A DNA stretch of 64,000 nt from Cloeon dipterum. Lineage: Eukaryota; Arthropoda; Insecta; Ephemeroptera; Baetidae. Below the pieces are notes generated by a model. That model did no database searches, was not told the origin of the DNA, and worked only from the letters and a program-made list of their open reading frames with translations. The translations under genes were made by a program, and so were the position numbers. Below are positions 22,522-33,659 of the stretch, in pieces; the first letter of the stretch is position 1; every line of letters begins with the position of its first letter. Where the stretch lies: positions 34,522,844-34,586,843 of the forward strand of contig NC_088787.1 in NCBI RefSeq assembly GCF_949628265.1. Reading direction: 5' to 3'.

Positions 22522-23969
22522 TCATTTTTTTAATAAAAAATGAAAACTTCGAAAAGCCTTGTTTTTCAAAGCTGGTAAAAAACGATGACCGACCAAATCT
22601 CAACTTCTAGTCATCCGAATTTAAAAAACCGCATACCGTTAGACTCCTCTCAACGTCCCTAAGTGCATTAAAGGGGTATGAGACCCACCAACCCCCAACC
22701 CCCATTTCGCCCCCTTAATAATGTGAAATTTAGCATTTTTTCGGTCGTTTCAACACCTTTTTCTTGACGTTGACGAGTAATTGTCTTCTTCAAACCAATT
22801 CAGCTACTTAGTTCACTCAAAGATGAGTCAAATGGAACTTATTTTTTGTAAATAGGACCACCACAACCTGAGATTCGGGTGCACAAAGATTTTTTTCCAA
22901 ACGCAAAGCAATAAAATTCTGGATGATCGACCAAATCTCGACTTCTAATCATCTGATTTTGAAAAACCGCATACCGTTAGACTCGTCTTGACATCCCCAA
23001 GTGTACTAAAGGGGTATGAGACCCACCAACCCCCAACCCCCATTTCGCCCCCTTAATAATGTGAAATTTAGCATTTTTTCGGTCGTTTCAACACCTTATC
23101 ATGACGTTGACGAGTAATTATCTTCTTCAAACCAATTCATTTACTTAGTTCACTTCAAAACGATTCGAACGATACTTAATTTTTGAAAATAGGACCACTA
23201 CAACCTGATATTTGTGTGGCATAAAGTTTTTTATTAAGACGCGGATGCATTAAAATGCTCGGTGAGCACCAAATCTCGAACAAAACACAAAAAGGTGGTC
23301 CTATTTACAAAAATTAAGTACCGTTTGACTCGTATTGAAGTGAACTAAGTAACTAAATTGGTTTAAAGAAGACAATTACTCGTCAACGTCGTGCTAAGGT
23401 GTTGAAACGGACGAAAGAATGCTAAATTTCCCGTTATTAAGGGGGTTAAATGGGGGTTGGGGATTGGTGGGTCTCATACCCCTTTAGTACACTTGGGGAT
23501 GTCAAGACGAGTCTAACGGTATGCGGTTTTTCAAAATCAGATGATTAGAAGTCGAGATTTGGTCGATCATCCAGAATTTTATTGCTTTGCGTTTGGAAAA
23601 AAATCTTTGTGCACCCGAATCTCAGGTTGTGGTGGTCCTATTTACAAAAAATAAGTTCCATTTGACTCATCTTTGAGTGAACTAAGTAGCTGAATTGGTT
23701 TGAAGGAGACAATTACTCGTCAACGTCATGATAAGGTGTTGAAACGGACGAAAAATTCTAAATTTCACGTTATTTAGGGGGTTAAAAGGGGGTTGGGGGT
23801 TGGTGGGTCTCATACCCCTTTAATGCACTTAGGGACGTTGAGAGGAGTCTAACGGTATGCGGTTTTTTAAATTCGGATGACTAGAAGTCGAGATTTGGTC
23901 AATCATCGTTTTTTACCAACCTCGAAAAACAAGGTTTTTCAAAGTTTTCATTTTTTATTAAAAAAATGA
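22522..23969. repeat. Long foldback of about 1.45 kb
   Basis: The left half (22522-23255) is the near-complement of the right half (23255-23969). Each arm also contains two direct copies of a roughly 360-bp unit (ACCGCATACCGTTAGACTC.. then GGGGTATGAGACCCACCAAC). The centre is near 23255. The ACCGTTAGACTCGTCTTGAC text relates it to the hairpin arrays at 4.1-5.7 and 33.7-34.2 kb. Transcribed through, it would form a very long double-stranded RNA. Confidence 0.75.
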
Positions 23970-25890
23970 GGCAAAACGCCATTCCAAATTTTAACGTATT
24001 TAACTCAATTTTTTATGCTCTACAAAATGGTCATGAAAAAAATAAAAATTTTCGATATATTCATTTTCAAATTTGAGTTCAAAATAAAAAAATCAATTTT
24101 TATGACCTTGACCTTTGACCTACCACTTTGAGGTCAATGTAAAAGTTGTTTGTCTTGTTAAGACGAGTTTGCGGGTTTTTTAATTTTTGTTCTAGGACCA
24201 CCCTGAGCCTGAGCAAAGTTATGAAGTACTCAAAATTCCCAGATTTTGACCCTTTAACGCCCGCAAAACCCGCAAAAATTGGAAAGTCGGAGTTTTCTCA
24301 ATTGTATTGTAGTACAATTAGGGCCAAATTACCGCAAAAAAAAATTCATCAAAATCCATCGACCCCCGGACAGAAATTTGTTGCTTTGACGGAATGTGGC
24401 TCATTAATAGGATTGTGAATTATAGACTACCAATTTCAAATGAAAATGAACCGTTTAGTTTAATTTTAATAATATTCAGTATTAAATTATACATTCCACG
24501 TCAGCCACCCGGGCATTGAATTATGAGCCTGCCTGTATCAACCCTTTACCAGCTCGATTCTGTCAAAGTAAACGCGACACAAAGACCCATCGCGCATTCC
24601 AACAACCTCTTTTGTGTTTTTCCCTTGGCATGCAGCTGTGCGGGAGAATGAGTAAGCATTTTATTTTTTTTCGTGCTCCAAAAATATATCTACTCGGCTG
24701 CCTCGCGTTTGCAGCCCCAAATTAGAAAATAGGTTATTTGGCTCCAGAATTAAACAAAAAATATCAAACAAAAAATATGAGGGAAGAAAAATTCACCAGA
24801 AAATGAATACAATGCATAAGAAACATTAAAGTAAATATTAAAAAGTAGACTAGTAAAATTTAAATTATTTAGTTGCATGTGACTACTTGAAATTGATGTT
24901 ATAAATAATTAATTAATTGATATCCAATAGCACGTCTTTTGTCTTTGCTCAACTTGAATTTTACCCTTGCGGAAAAGGAAGGATATATCATTGCACAAGA
25001 ATTTTTAATTTAAAAATATTATTTGAAACTGAATTATCTACTGTGCAAGGATTTTCACAAAATTGCTGGCCGCCAGTCGAATTATTACAGGCGCTCCACA
25101 ATTAATTAAGTCAAGCGAGAAAAAATGGCCAGAAGGCCGCCAGGGAAAGAGACTGGTTGTCGTTCTTGGCCGCGGCGGCACTAAATTTAGCACCGGCTGT
25201 ACTTTTCCCCCCTAGCACATTCCGCGCTCAGCCTGGATGCCTTTGTTCACTCCTTGCCCCTGCAAAGCGGCAGCTGCTTTTTTGGCAGGAGAATTACCCC
25301 AGCAAACTCTTTTTCTGGAAACTTCAACTCTTGCAACAAATCAGCCAAATTAAAAGATTGATTGAAAATAGAATAAAATAAAATTGGGGTCAAAATTGCA
25401 CGATATGTTAATTTTCACCCTCGAACCCTGCTTTTGCGTACCCTTGAGGTCAAAAAAGACCGAGAGAACAGGCAAGAAATCGAACCCTAACAGTGTTGAA
25501 AAGGGTTTAAATGCAGTGCAGTGGTTAAAAAGGGGTTTTTCAACTTATACCAGTTTGCTGTAGGCCTGTTCTCGATAATTTATTAATTATTTTCTCATGC
25601 TCTCGACTTGAAAATTTGTCGGATCATTTTTAGTTGAGGCACAAAACGACAATTTTAAAGAAAAAATATGCACAATAAAGATTATTTTGACAACTCCTAC
25701 CTCAAACTTTAGATTTTCCCGTGGAAATTTTGGAGAAAATTTGAGAAATTAGAATTTTTACATTGTAGATGAAATTGTTTATCGAACAACTTTTTATTCA
25801 ATTGTACAAATCAAAAAGTTTTCTATTTTTTAAATGTACTAATAATCCACTTTAAACTGTTAAAAGTGCTGTAATTGATTAAAAAATTAG
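23970..25890. other. Repeat-derived spacer, no gene
   Basis: Short frames (24146-24418, 24516-24725, 25157-25381) show no conservation or splice context. A segment near 25140-25200 weakly resembles the GACTGATTGTCGCTCTTGG part of the dispersed repeat, so this may be a degraded flank of copy B. Confidence 0.4.
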
Positions 25891-26815
25891 GAACGCCAAG
25901 GAATTTAAATTTATATTAATGTCTGCATGCCCCTTTCGAGACAAATAAATATTTCATTTGTTTAAATTTTCGGATCCACGTTTGTTGAGTTTCGCGTGAT
26001 TTTTTTCCCGCGCTCCGTTCAACTTGGGCTTCACCTGCGAGAGGAGAGAATCAAAGATTGACCAATGAGAGAGCGCCTCGGCCACGCTACAAAGAGGGGG
26101 AAGCGAGAGAAGGGAGAATGAGAAGGATTCGTTTCAGTATTCGGATGGCTGGCGAACGGGGTGGTTGTGTCCAACACAGCGCGCCAGCATATATAAAAAA
26201 GGTGAGAATTAAATCTTAGACTTTTTATATTTATTCTTTAATACGTGATGAATGATTCCTGGTGCGCACTGATATGTTATTATTGCTCAGAAGACTAAAG
26301 GCATGAAACGGACTGTGATAGTAACCGAAACTTAATTCTAGTCATTTTACGAGTTTATTTTCTTATTTTGTTGACGCTCAATGCACGAATAGTACAAGTT
26401 TTTAACGCGGTTTTTTGCTGCAGTTTTTATTTCTTTTCCCCGGATTCAACGTTTTTATTAATGTTTCTTTTTTGTTGATTTTTTTCTTTGTTGTTATTTA
26501 TTTATTAATTTATAGAGAACTTCAATAGACGGACAGCATTTTTCTTTTTTGTTACCATGTTATTATTTAATTTTTGTTTTGTTATTATTTATTTGTTAAG
26601 TTGTATTTATGTACTAGCTTGTAAGGAAAATGCCTTGATATGTTGAGCAATGCCGTGACGAGAAACCAATCTGATATAACCATTATTTTTTAACTAATTT
26701 TTTTTCAACTCTCACAGTGTTATTAATCATATTTTCTTATCTTTTGTTGCAGAATCGTGGACTGTCCGTTTGAAAAATCTGGTTTCATCATCAGATGCCT
26801 GACACGCAGAGGATT
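25891..26815 (+). repeat. Arm B of the 0.93-kb inverted repeat
   Basis: Reverse complement of 16985-17934. It contains the CCAAT box (about 26063), the initiator, the DPE and the 551-bp intron. Confidence 0.75.
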
Positions 26816-27083
26816 CAGCCTGTGTTATTGCTTTTCATTGACCGAGTCTGATTTGGGTTATGAGAGTGTTTGATCTTCTACAACCAATTCAGTCTCAGTC
26901 GATGCGCATTGCAAATATTTCATCACAGAAACAACATGGACAAAATCTCGAATGAAAATCTCCAGCTGGAAGTGATTTTATGTCATTTTGTGCTTTTTTT
27001 TTGTCAAACTTGTACGTTTATGTTCTGATTCAAATTTGCACAGAAATTGATTTGTTGCTCTGATTTTTGTAAATTAAAATAAA
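26136..27083 (+). ncRNA. Small spliced transcription unit, copy B
   Basis: The initiator TTTCAGT has +1 at 26136, and GGTTG lies at +28 to +32 (26163-26167). The intron is 26202-26752 and a poly(A) signal lies at 27078-27083. After the splice, a 31-codon frame (26860-26955, MRVFDLLQPIQ..) shares MRIANIS-x-QKQH with the larger frames of copies C and D. A short peptide is therefore possible, but the frame is short and coding is not proven. Confidence 0.4.
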
Positions 27084-27379
27084 ATCCGATTCTGGTTAAT
27101 TTAATTCTGCGAGTTTTTCATAAAAAATTACAGACTTTAGACTTGTATCATGAATAATAAAACCCAAGCCACATCTAGAATGACTTGTGTCTCTTTGTTT
27201 CAATTTGTTGCAACAACCTCTTTTCACTACGTTGTTATTTTAGCTGATTTTCGGCTTACATTTTTTTTAATATTCCTGGCCCGAAACTTAAAAAAAAGGA
27301 TATAGAACAAAATTCGCTTACGCGTGACTCAGGTGGATGAGATCTCGTTCTAAGCAAGGTTGTGCAAAAGGGCAGTAGA

Positions 27380-27500
27380 TGGGCTGTTCAACCTAATGGA
27401 GCGGCGTCTTCAGTCGGTTCATCAGCCTCTGTCGATCCCAATAGTTCCAAGCGGTGGCCCTTGGTGATTAGAAAGTTCTGGAAAAAACACGAGTCTTTAG
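27380..27500 (-). pseudogene. Remnant of the zinc-finger terminal exon
   Basis: The minus strand begins at a CAG|AACTTTC-type acceptor (about 27480) and aligns with the first 90 bp of the intact zinc-finger exons at 43.5 and 54.9 kb. The cysteines are already lost and a stop follows. Confidence 0.45.
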
Positions 27501-27599
27501 CTAGAAATTGAGGTGACCGGAATTTACTAATTTTATTAACAGCAGGGTAATCTTATTAAAAGCATTTAATTGAAAAATGTTAGAAGGAGCATTAACATA

Positions 27600-28090
27600 A
27601 TGAACCCACGCAGGGCGTCTGCAATGGGGGGGGGGGGCATTCCGTCTGCGAACCAGCCACCTGCAGCCTTGAGGTCACCAAGGTGGTGCGCATTCTCGGC
27701 TTTTCATGCAGGTTTGCGAGGCTTGTTGTGCTTGATGGAGCCTTTTCCAAGAATTGCAGCCCAAAATTCACGCCAAGGAAGGGTGATTACCTTGCAAATT
27801 CAGGGAAATGCCTATTTTGCGTGCGTTGCAAAGCAGATGAGGGCGAGATGCAGGAATGGTCGGCGCTCACACATGAGGGCCGCCTTTTGCTCGTCGCTCA
27901 CGGCTTTGGCGAGGTCACCTGATGACGCCAGATGCAAGATGCAAGATAATTTCAGGCTTCATGGCGCTGTACATGGTGTTTTGACCTTCTGGATCTTGGA
28001 CTGGTCCGTGGCACCTGCCCTTGAGTGTAGGTGCTTCACCGCAGAGAGCCTGTTCACCAAGTCCTTCTTCCTCCGCATGCTGAAAGAATA
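27600..28090 (-). pseudogene. Possible degraded exons, unrecognised
   Basis: On the minus strand, pieces such as MRRKKDLVNRLSAVKHLHS (after an acceptor at about 28080) and SDEQKAALMCERRP look like protein but lie in different frames. A 173-codon plus-strand frame covers the same DNA and is probably its antisense shadow. Confidence 0.3.
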
Positions 28091-28384
28091 ATGATGTAGA
28101 AGATGGGATTTTATGCCAAGAATGGGCTTCAAAAGAAAAAACCGACCAACAGAGAGTCCCTTTCCGACAATTTTGTTTCTTCTCGGACTTGAGCTGATTC
28201 CAGATGTACCAGCAAGTAGTCAGGGATGGGGAAGGGCTTAAAGGGATTTCCCTGAATTATCTGAATTTTCTTTGAGTACGGCAGGCGGAGAGGAAGCTGT
28301 TAAGCAAGTGGTTGATGGCGGGTAAGAGGCTTTGCTTGCAGTTAATGAAATTTTGATTGACTGAGCTGCTGACCAGCTCGCACC

Positions 28385-28929
28385 TTAGACAGGTGAAAAC
28401 CCTTCACCTTGAATAACTAAAAAAGAATTATTACTTCTCCTGGGTCGTCTGTCAGTGCCTTCTCTGGCGTTTTGGTCCTCAGGACTGGCCTTTCCAGAAT
28501 CTTCAGGGGCGAAATTAACCAAAATTAATGCAAACCAAGGATAAAAAAAATAAAGAGGCGAGAAATGGGTCAAAGGGACGACACATACCTCTCGAGTCTT
28601 CGTCCTGCCAGGGGGAGCCGCCCCCCTGCCAATTCTCCTGCTCGTCTCTGCGCTGCGCCTCGCGCAACTTGCTCGCCTCGTTTATCTGCACCACCTGTGG
28701 CCAAATCATGATAATAATTTCAATTCTTCATTATTAAATAAATATTTTACCTGTCTGAGCAGGGTTTTGTACTCGGTCATGTTGAGGGTGCCGTTGTTGA
28801 GTTGCTCGTCGGCCTGCGCTATCATCAGATTCATTTTCTCGCTGTTGTCCTGCGCGTCGTCGGCTGGCTCCGCTAACAGGGCCCGCAGGTCCACGTCCTC
28901 GGAGGAGCGACGCCGCTCCCTGCCCTCCT
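28385..28929 (-). CDS. Gene fragment, charged helical protein (possibly Pcf11-like)
   Basis: Two G+C-rich exons with clean boundaries, 28751-28929 and 28589-28694, join in phase 0. A third (28500 leftwards) joins in phase 1 and stays open to 28385. The peptide has an acidic-basic start (RRRSSEDVDLRALL), then MIAQADEQLNNGTLNMTEY, KTLLRQVVQINEASKLREAQ and a Gly/Trp-rich end. The x-A-x-EQL-x-[NS]G-x-[ML]-x-x-x-EY-x-x-LL-x-Q pattern reminds me of helical segments in the mRNA 3'-end factor Pcf11, but I cannot confirm this. No start codon is identified; it could be an internal part of a gene or a duplicated piece. Confidence 0.4.
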
Positions 28930-29167
28930 CTGAACAAAAACGGAAACATGAATAAGAAAAATATGCATTGCCAGCATTCTCGTTCAAATGGCACGATTCT
29001 AAGAATAATTGCAATTTTTTTAAGAAGAATTTGTTGAATTGCACACGCTTTCAATTCCAACAGACGGTTTTTTTTCTTTGAAATAGTCGAATTTGTAGCA
29101 ATTTTAAGGAGAACAACTGAACCAATAGCCACAAAAACAAGGGCTGTATTTTCTTTGAAAATAATAC

Positions 29168-29290
29168 CTGAAATCAGGCCCGGACTGACACCAATTTTTT
29201 TAATGGGGACTGTTGATTTTCGCGGCCCACCGAGCAACCGCGGCCCACTACCCCCCCCCCCCTCCCCGCCCAAAACTTTTATAATTTTCG
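29168..29290. repeat. Remnant of the CAGGCCCGGACTG element
   Basis: Begins CAGGCCCGGACTGACACC and continues GGGGACTGTTGATTTTCGCGGCCCACCGAGC, as at the left end of the element at 49684. A run of cytosines follows at about 29251. The right end is missing. Confidence 0.5.
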
Positions 29291-29695
29291 ATTGAATTAT
29301 CTCGCGGTAGATAGCAGGGCTGCGAATGACCAGCATTAATAAACATTGCATGTCAGTGTTAAAAACCGTTTTTCTTTTAATTTTTTACCATTTTATTGTA
29401 GGCCATGTTTGCATCACAGTTTTCAATAATTTTCTAAAATTATTAGCTTGTGACCTCACCTTGAAAAATTGTTAGAGATAATTTTGTAAAGATTATGAGG
29501 TATTAAATGGCAATTTAAAAGAATATATCTGCACAGCAAAGGAAATTTTGATCACTCTGACCGCAAATTGAAGATTTACACGGGGGAAAATGGAAAAATT
29601 CATTTGTTGCGTAGGAAAATTGTAAAAAATAGTGGTGAAAAAACTGGGTGGAAAGCAAATAATGCAACTCTGACACTGTCAAGTTTCACGTTTAC

Positions 29696-29793
29696 TATAT
29701 TGCCAGCCGCAATAGCCGCCGGTAAACTGGTCAGCCACCGCCGCAGGGCAAAAAGTTGGGCTGAGGGGATCCGCTCCTCGGTCACGAGCACGT
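29696..29793 (-). CDS. Single exon, VTEERIPSAQLFALRRWL
   Basis: The exon starts after a good acceptor (GACATTTCAG|ACGTGC) and ends at a GTAAACG donor. It encodes VLVTEERIPSAQLFALRRWL and then TSLPAAIAAGN. Diverged relatives at 44660-44930 and 55390-55600 (minus) share the surrounding text but are frame-broken. It belongs to the same duplicated gene complex; the function is not recognised. The neighbouring exons in this copy are uncertain. Confidence 0.35.
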
Positions 29794-30159
29794 CTGAAAT
29801 GTCACAACAAGCATTTAATTAATTTTTTTTTAGAGGTCTCTGCATTGTCAGCCGCGAGATTTCAGGCAGCAGCTGGTGGAATCAGCCTGGCTGCGGCCTT
29901 TGGTCATTTTTACCAGCGACTGCGATACTTAAAACGTTAACTTTGATAGTTCTTAACGGCTCAAATGACCGGAAGACAATTTTTTCTGCTGCAGCTTGGC
30001 CAGATTCATGAATCATGGCGGCTGGCGGCTGCCCACGTGACCAAAAAATATGCAGGCTGGCGCAGGGCAGTACAGCTGGTTATTTGAACAGACTGTCGGC
30101 TCCAATTTCTTAACATTTTTGGCACCAAACTAAGAACAGAGCAAACAGTTAGAAAAACA

Positions 30160-30672
30160 TTATTTGCTTACGGACGGACGGACGACTGAGGACTGAGTTG
30201 CGTGACGTTCAAGGTAGCGGCAGCAGATGGACTGTTGAAACTCGTGAAGGTTGAAGTTGGCGCACAGCGTGACTGGAATGCTGATCAGTAGGCTCTTCAG
30301 CCTCAGCAGCCACTCGCAACAGTGCCAAGCGGCAGCCCTCCATGATTGGCAAGCTCTGGGAAAAAACATGAGTTAATCAATCATTTTGCGCTACATGAGC
30401 ACAGGGGGAAGCTGACTAAATGTCCATACTATGTGCATTTCCCGAAGAAAAGTCTCCAACGCCGTTCTCGCTTTCGGTGTCAACTCTATATCAGTCGCCA
30501 TCATGTAATTTATCGTTGGCTCATTTCTGTTGATGACCTTGTGCCCTTGGAGGGCGTCTGCATCTGGGTGGGCGGCCTTTCCTTCTACAAACTGCAAGTG
30601 GACCGCCTGCAGTGTCAGTAAGCGCACACACACTTCCTTCCACAGGAGCAGGGTCACTCCTGAATCAAAATA
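30160..30672 (-). pseudogene. Decayed zinc-finger exon and the exon before it
   Basis: The segment 30391-30672 begins after a TTATTTTGATTCAG acceptor and is open for about 90 codons (LTLQAVHLQFVEGKAAHP, INRNEPTINYMMATDIEL, TPKARTALETFLREMH). After a very short intron comes a segment (30160-30360) that aligns with the zinc-finger exons at 43.5 and 54.9 kb (ICEWLLRLKSLL-like in place of CCECLRLMSV). Several cysteines are gone and the frame is shifted. This suggests which exon precedes the zinc-finger exon in the intact gene. Confidence 0.5.
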
Positions 30673-31025
30673 ATAAGGGTCTCCTCGGCATCGACAGGCT
30701 CCTTCAACGCCAGCTTGGGGAGGTGCATGTCCAGCCGCGGCTCTAGCACCTTGAAAAACTGGACATTCTTCAACGTTTGGGTTGTACGGCAAAGGAATTC
30801 TCGCATTGGCTCGTCCACCACCATCGGAGCCACTTTCCGGCTATCCAGACGCACCCACAGGGCTGGAAAATTATTTGCAAAGCGTGATGAATTTTTTCGA
30901 ATGCCGGATTTCGCGGGTGTATGTTATGTACCTTGGAGTGTGATGCCATCCAAGCCTTCCTTCCAGGGCCCAGGGCGATCAATTTCCTCCATCAAAAGAG
31001 CTCTATGTACATAGTTCGCCAACAT
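30654..31025 (-). CDS. N-terminal piece of a TFIIIC 220-kDa subunit (GTF3C1-like)
   Basis: Exon 1 is 30932-31025, starting MLANYVHRALL; exon 2 is 30654-30862; the intron is in phase 1. The junction reads EGLDGITLQ|ALWVRLDSR, followed by EPMREFLCRTTQTLKNVQFF. The EGLDG-x-x-L-x-ALW-x-RL pattern and the following F-L-W/C-R helix match the N-terminal winged-helix start of GTF3C1, the box-B-binding subunit of the RNA polymerase III factor TFIIIC. The frame stops after about 100 residues at 30654, where the next intron's acceptor appears to have been retained after loss of its donor, so the gene is truncated. A second, worse copy is at 48.5-48.8 kb. Confidence 0.6.
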
Positions 31026-31039
31026 GATGGCGGGTTTTC

Positions 31040-31300
31040 AGTCGGAAAACTCAAGGCTCTAGCTCCGCAAAACAGTCAGCATCTATGCGACTTTAAACCT
31101 TGAACAATCGAAAGCGTGCAAAAATTGGGCAGAGGGCAGATGATGGCAATGATCAAAAACAATGGCGGCAACATCAGCAATCACAACAACAGAGAAAGTT
31201 TCGTGGCGCGCATGCGTGTCAGCTTGATTGGCGATAAATAGAGAAAGTGACGTCATTAGGGCCAGCTTTGTCACGCCTTGACAATCGTGAGAGAAAGTTG
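31040..31300 (-). promoter_or_regulatory. TATA-less promoter copy 3 (NRF1-like, CRE)
   Basis: ATGGCGGC at 31162-31169, GCGCATGCG at 31208-31216 and TGACGTCA at 31248-31255. Its downstream leader (GTCGCATAGATGCTGA..) is homologous to those of the other four promoter copies. It lies directly upstream of the GTF3C1-like first exon. Confidence 0.5.
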
Positions 31301-31489
31301 CCATTTCCAAACTAATAAATATTTATTCATAATTTATCGACTTTAAGAAAATGAATGAAATTTCATATCAGTGTAAATTAAGCATAAAATTTCGATACCT
31401 TCTGATATATTTTAAAAAAGTCATGAGAAAATCACATTTTTAATTAAATTATTTCTTATTTGTCTACCAATAAAATAAATTTTTCAAAG

Positions 31490-31600
31490 AATGACCAGCT
31501 TAAGTATTTTTCCCTGCTTCTCCGATATTTCGAATGCCATCTAAACGAACCGGAATTGTTGACGTGCCTTTTAATCGTGTTGATCGACACACAGGAAAAG
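31490..31600 (+). repeat. Conserved 43-bp module upstream of DM9 units (six copies)
   Basis: A block close to ATTTCGAATGCCATCCAAAC, then CCGAATTGTTGACGTGCC, occurs near 31530, 32755, 34730, 35265, 37215 and 37755, always on the DM9 coding strand and usually 200-400 bp before a DM9 start. It contains a TGACGTGCC core. It may be a promoter element or merely hitchhiking flank of the tandem duplication. Confidence 0.45.
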
Positions 31601-31829
31601 GAAGTTAAGAAATTAGAAATATTTTGGTTGGCGTTCGCATTACCCACTGTTAATGTTATGACTTTATTAATTTTTAATATTGTTTTTCTGCGAATTAAAA
31701 TAATATTACAGCAATATTATTAAAAAAATCATTAGTATTATGAAAATATTTTTATATTTTTCTCGAAAAGAACAACATTTAAACAGTTTTCGCATTGCTC
31801 ATAGTGATTTTAACCACGGTCGTGAAAAC

Positions 31830-32367
31830 ATGGCTCCTTATTTCTATTATGTTCAAACTGCTGAGGATTTTGATAGCATCGTTCCAGCTTTGCATACTGG
31901 TAAATTATTAGCTAGACTGTTGCACGTCGACCGTTACCTTCCTGGATTCGTTGACGTAAACACGAGGACAGGGGTGTTTATTAGAAAAGGGATAAAGCCA
32001 CTCAACAAAAACATATAATCACGAAAGATAACTACGGTTACGACCTACTCGTTAATTGGACAGACACATTAGAATGGAAGATGCACCAAAACGAAGGCGA
32101 TCATTTGGACTTGACAAACGCATTCCCAGCCGATCCGGAAGCGCCAGAGCATTTGTACTTTGGACGGCACATTCCAAGAGAAGGCGATATTTTTTACGGA
32201 CAAGTGAGTGTTTCCCTAATGGCTTTAAAATTTGACAAATATTTATATATTGAAAGGTTTATGAAGATGGAACATGTTGCTTGAAAGTTTGTGACAACAT
32301 CCTACTGAGGTGTCCGAGCTTCGAAATCCTGGAATATAAGCAACCCCTGCCCCACCAACTCTCCTAG
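31830..32367 (+). CDS. DM9-repeat protein with one frameshift, array unit 1
   Basis: Exon 1 is 31830-32203 and exon 2 is 32257-32367 (53-bp intron, phase 0, after the FYGQ codons). It starts at MAPYFYYVQTAEDFD, a position shared with its paralogues. The first DM9 repeat has GKLLARLLHVDRYLPGF. The second has LYFGRHIPREGDIFYGQ and, after the splice, VYEDGTCCLKVC and FEILEYKQPL. Between TGVFIRKG (about 31985) and YGYDLLVNW (about 32035) the frame shifts by one base in an A-rich stretch. Everything else is intact, so this is either a young pseudogene or a sequencing error in an A run. Predicted function as for the other DM9 proteins. Confidence 0.7.
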
Positions 32368-32869
32368 AAATCACTTTTATTTCGGAATTGAGTCATTATT
32401 ATAGTTTCAATCGTCAACAATTGATTTTTACTGGTTTTATATAGTTCTACAGAGCTTTTTGCTCAATGCATTGCAGATTCAAACACAAATAAATAATATT
32501 TATGCACATTTTATGCACTTTATGTAAATAAATACAAATTTTATACCAGAAAAACTATAAGTCTATAAATTCGTAATTTAGTTTGTTATCCTCTGAAATA
32601 TTTTATTTCACTTGTGCAAGAAACGCTTGAGAATATCCAATACATTTTTTCATTCAATCTTTATACATTTGGCTATTAAAATATAAAAAGGAATTTGGAG
32701 AATTTTTATCATTCCAAAGATCGTCAGCTACAGCATACTTCCCTCTACTTGGTATTTCGAATACCATCTAAGCAAACCGAATTGTTTACGTGCCTAAATC
32801 GAGCTGATCGACTCACACCAAAAGTTTGATAAGATATATAAAGTGACTATATTAGATATATTAGTGACT

Positions 32870-33175
32870 CGAATTGCTCAACGGACTGGGAGGCGCACCG
32901 GCGCCGACTCGCTACTTGCTGGTTTGCACCTTTCCAGCATGCGTGATTTGGCTTCACGGGACGAATGTCTAGCGTTTCAAAAAAAGTCCTCGGTGCGGAG
33001 GCAAGTGGCCCTTCAGTAGGCTGGGTCCCTGTGCGGCCTCAGGTGCGCCCATTCAATCCGTTCGCGGTGTTATTGGCACCCGGGTTTCAGCATTCGTGCT
33101 AGTGCAGTAGTGCGCGCCCTTCCCGGTCCTCCGGTCCGCGGACAGGGATAAAAAAGAGCAAAAAAAAAGAAATTA
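32870..33175 (+). mobile_element. tRNA-like SINE candidate
   Basis: A G+C-rich island of about 300 bp inside A+T-rich DM9 spacer. An A-box-like TTGCTCAACGG lies at 32874-32884 and a B-box-like GGTTTGCACCT at about 32931-32941, with spacing suited to a tRNA-type polymerase III promoter. The island ends in an A-rich tail (AAAAAAGAGCAAAAAAAA). It interrupts sequence that is continuous in the paralogous spacers. The target duplication is unclear. Confidence 0.45.
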
Positions 33176-33380
33176 AAAATATTTTGGTCAGCGTTCGCTT
33201 AACCGCTAATATTGTTTATAAGTTTCTGTTTATTCAGATTTAGGCAAGAGAAATTTGAATTTGTTTTCAATACGTAAAACATGTTTAGAATAATATGTCA
33301 TTAAAGAATGCGATAATATCATACATAATTCCCATTTTAAAAATATTTTCACTGCTCATTCGGATTTCACCGCGGTCACG

Positions 33381-33510
33381 GTGGCTCCTTCTTCTTTCCG
33401 TCATGTTTCGACAGCTAAGGATTTTGATAGCCTCGTTTCAGAAGCTTTCAGGAACCATACTGGTAAATTAGTAGCAAGATTGTGGCACATCGATCGATAC
33501 CTTTTATTAA
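33381..33510 (+). pseudogene. Truncated DM9 exon
   Basis: Aligns with the start of the DM9 array genes: APSSFRHVSTAKDFDSLV, then GKLVARLWHIDRYL. The start codon is GTG instead of ATG. Homology stops abruptly after DRYL, where the expected LPGF is missing and hairpin-repeat sequence follows. The tail of exon 2 reappears at about 34290-34330 (FEILEYMQPLQ). The middle of the gene was therefore replaced by the repeat. Confidence 0.7.
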
Positions 33511-33659
33511 AAAAATTGAATCATTTAAAACTCTGGATTTTTGTTTTAATTTGCATAGAATTAAAAAATATTTTATTTAGTTTTGAACTATAGGGCGAGT
33601 TGGTAATTTAGTAGAAAGTTATGGACATTTTAAATATTTTTAATCCCAGCAGAGGCATC

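Noticed and set aside
27570-28091. Longest plus-strand open frame outside known genes (173 codons)
   Set aside because: Includes a run of glycines from a poly(G) tract and biased Arg/Cys/Ala composition, with no splice or promoter context. The minus strand of the same DNA has better protein-like pieces, so this looks like an antisense shadow.
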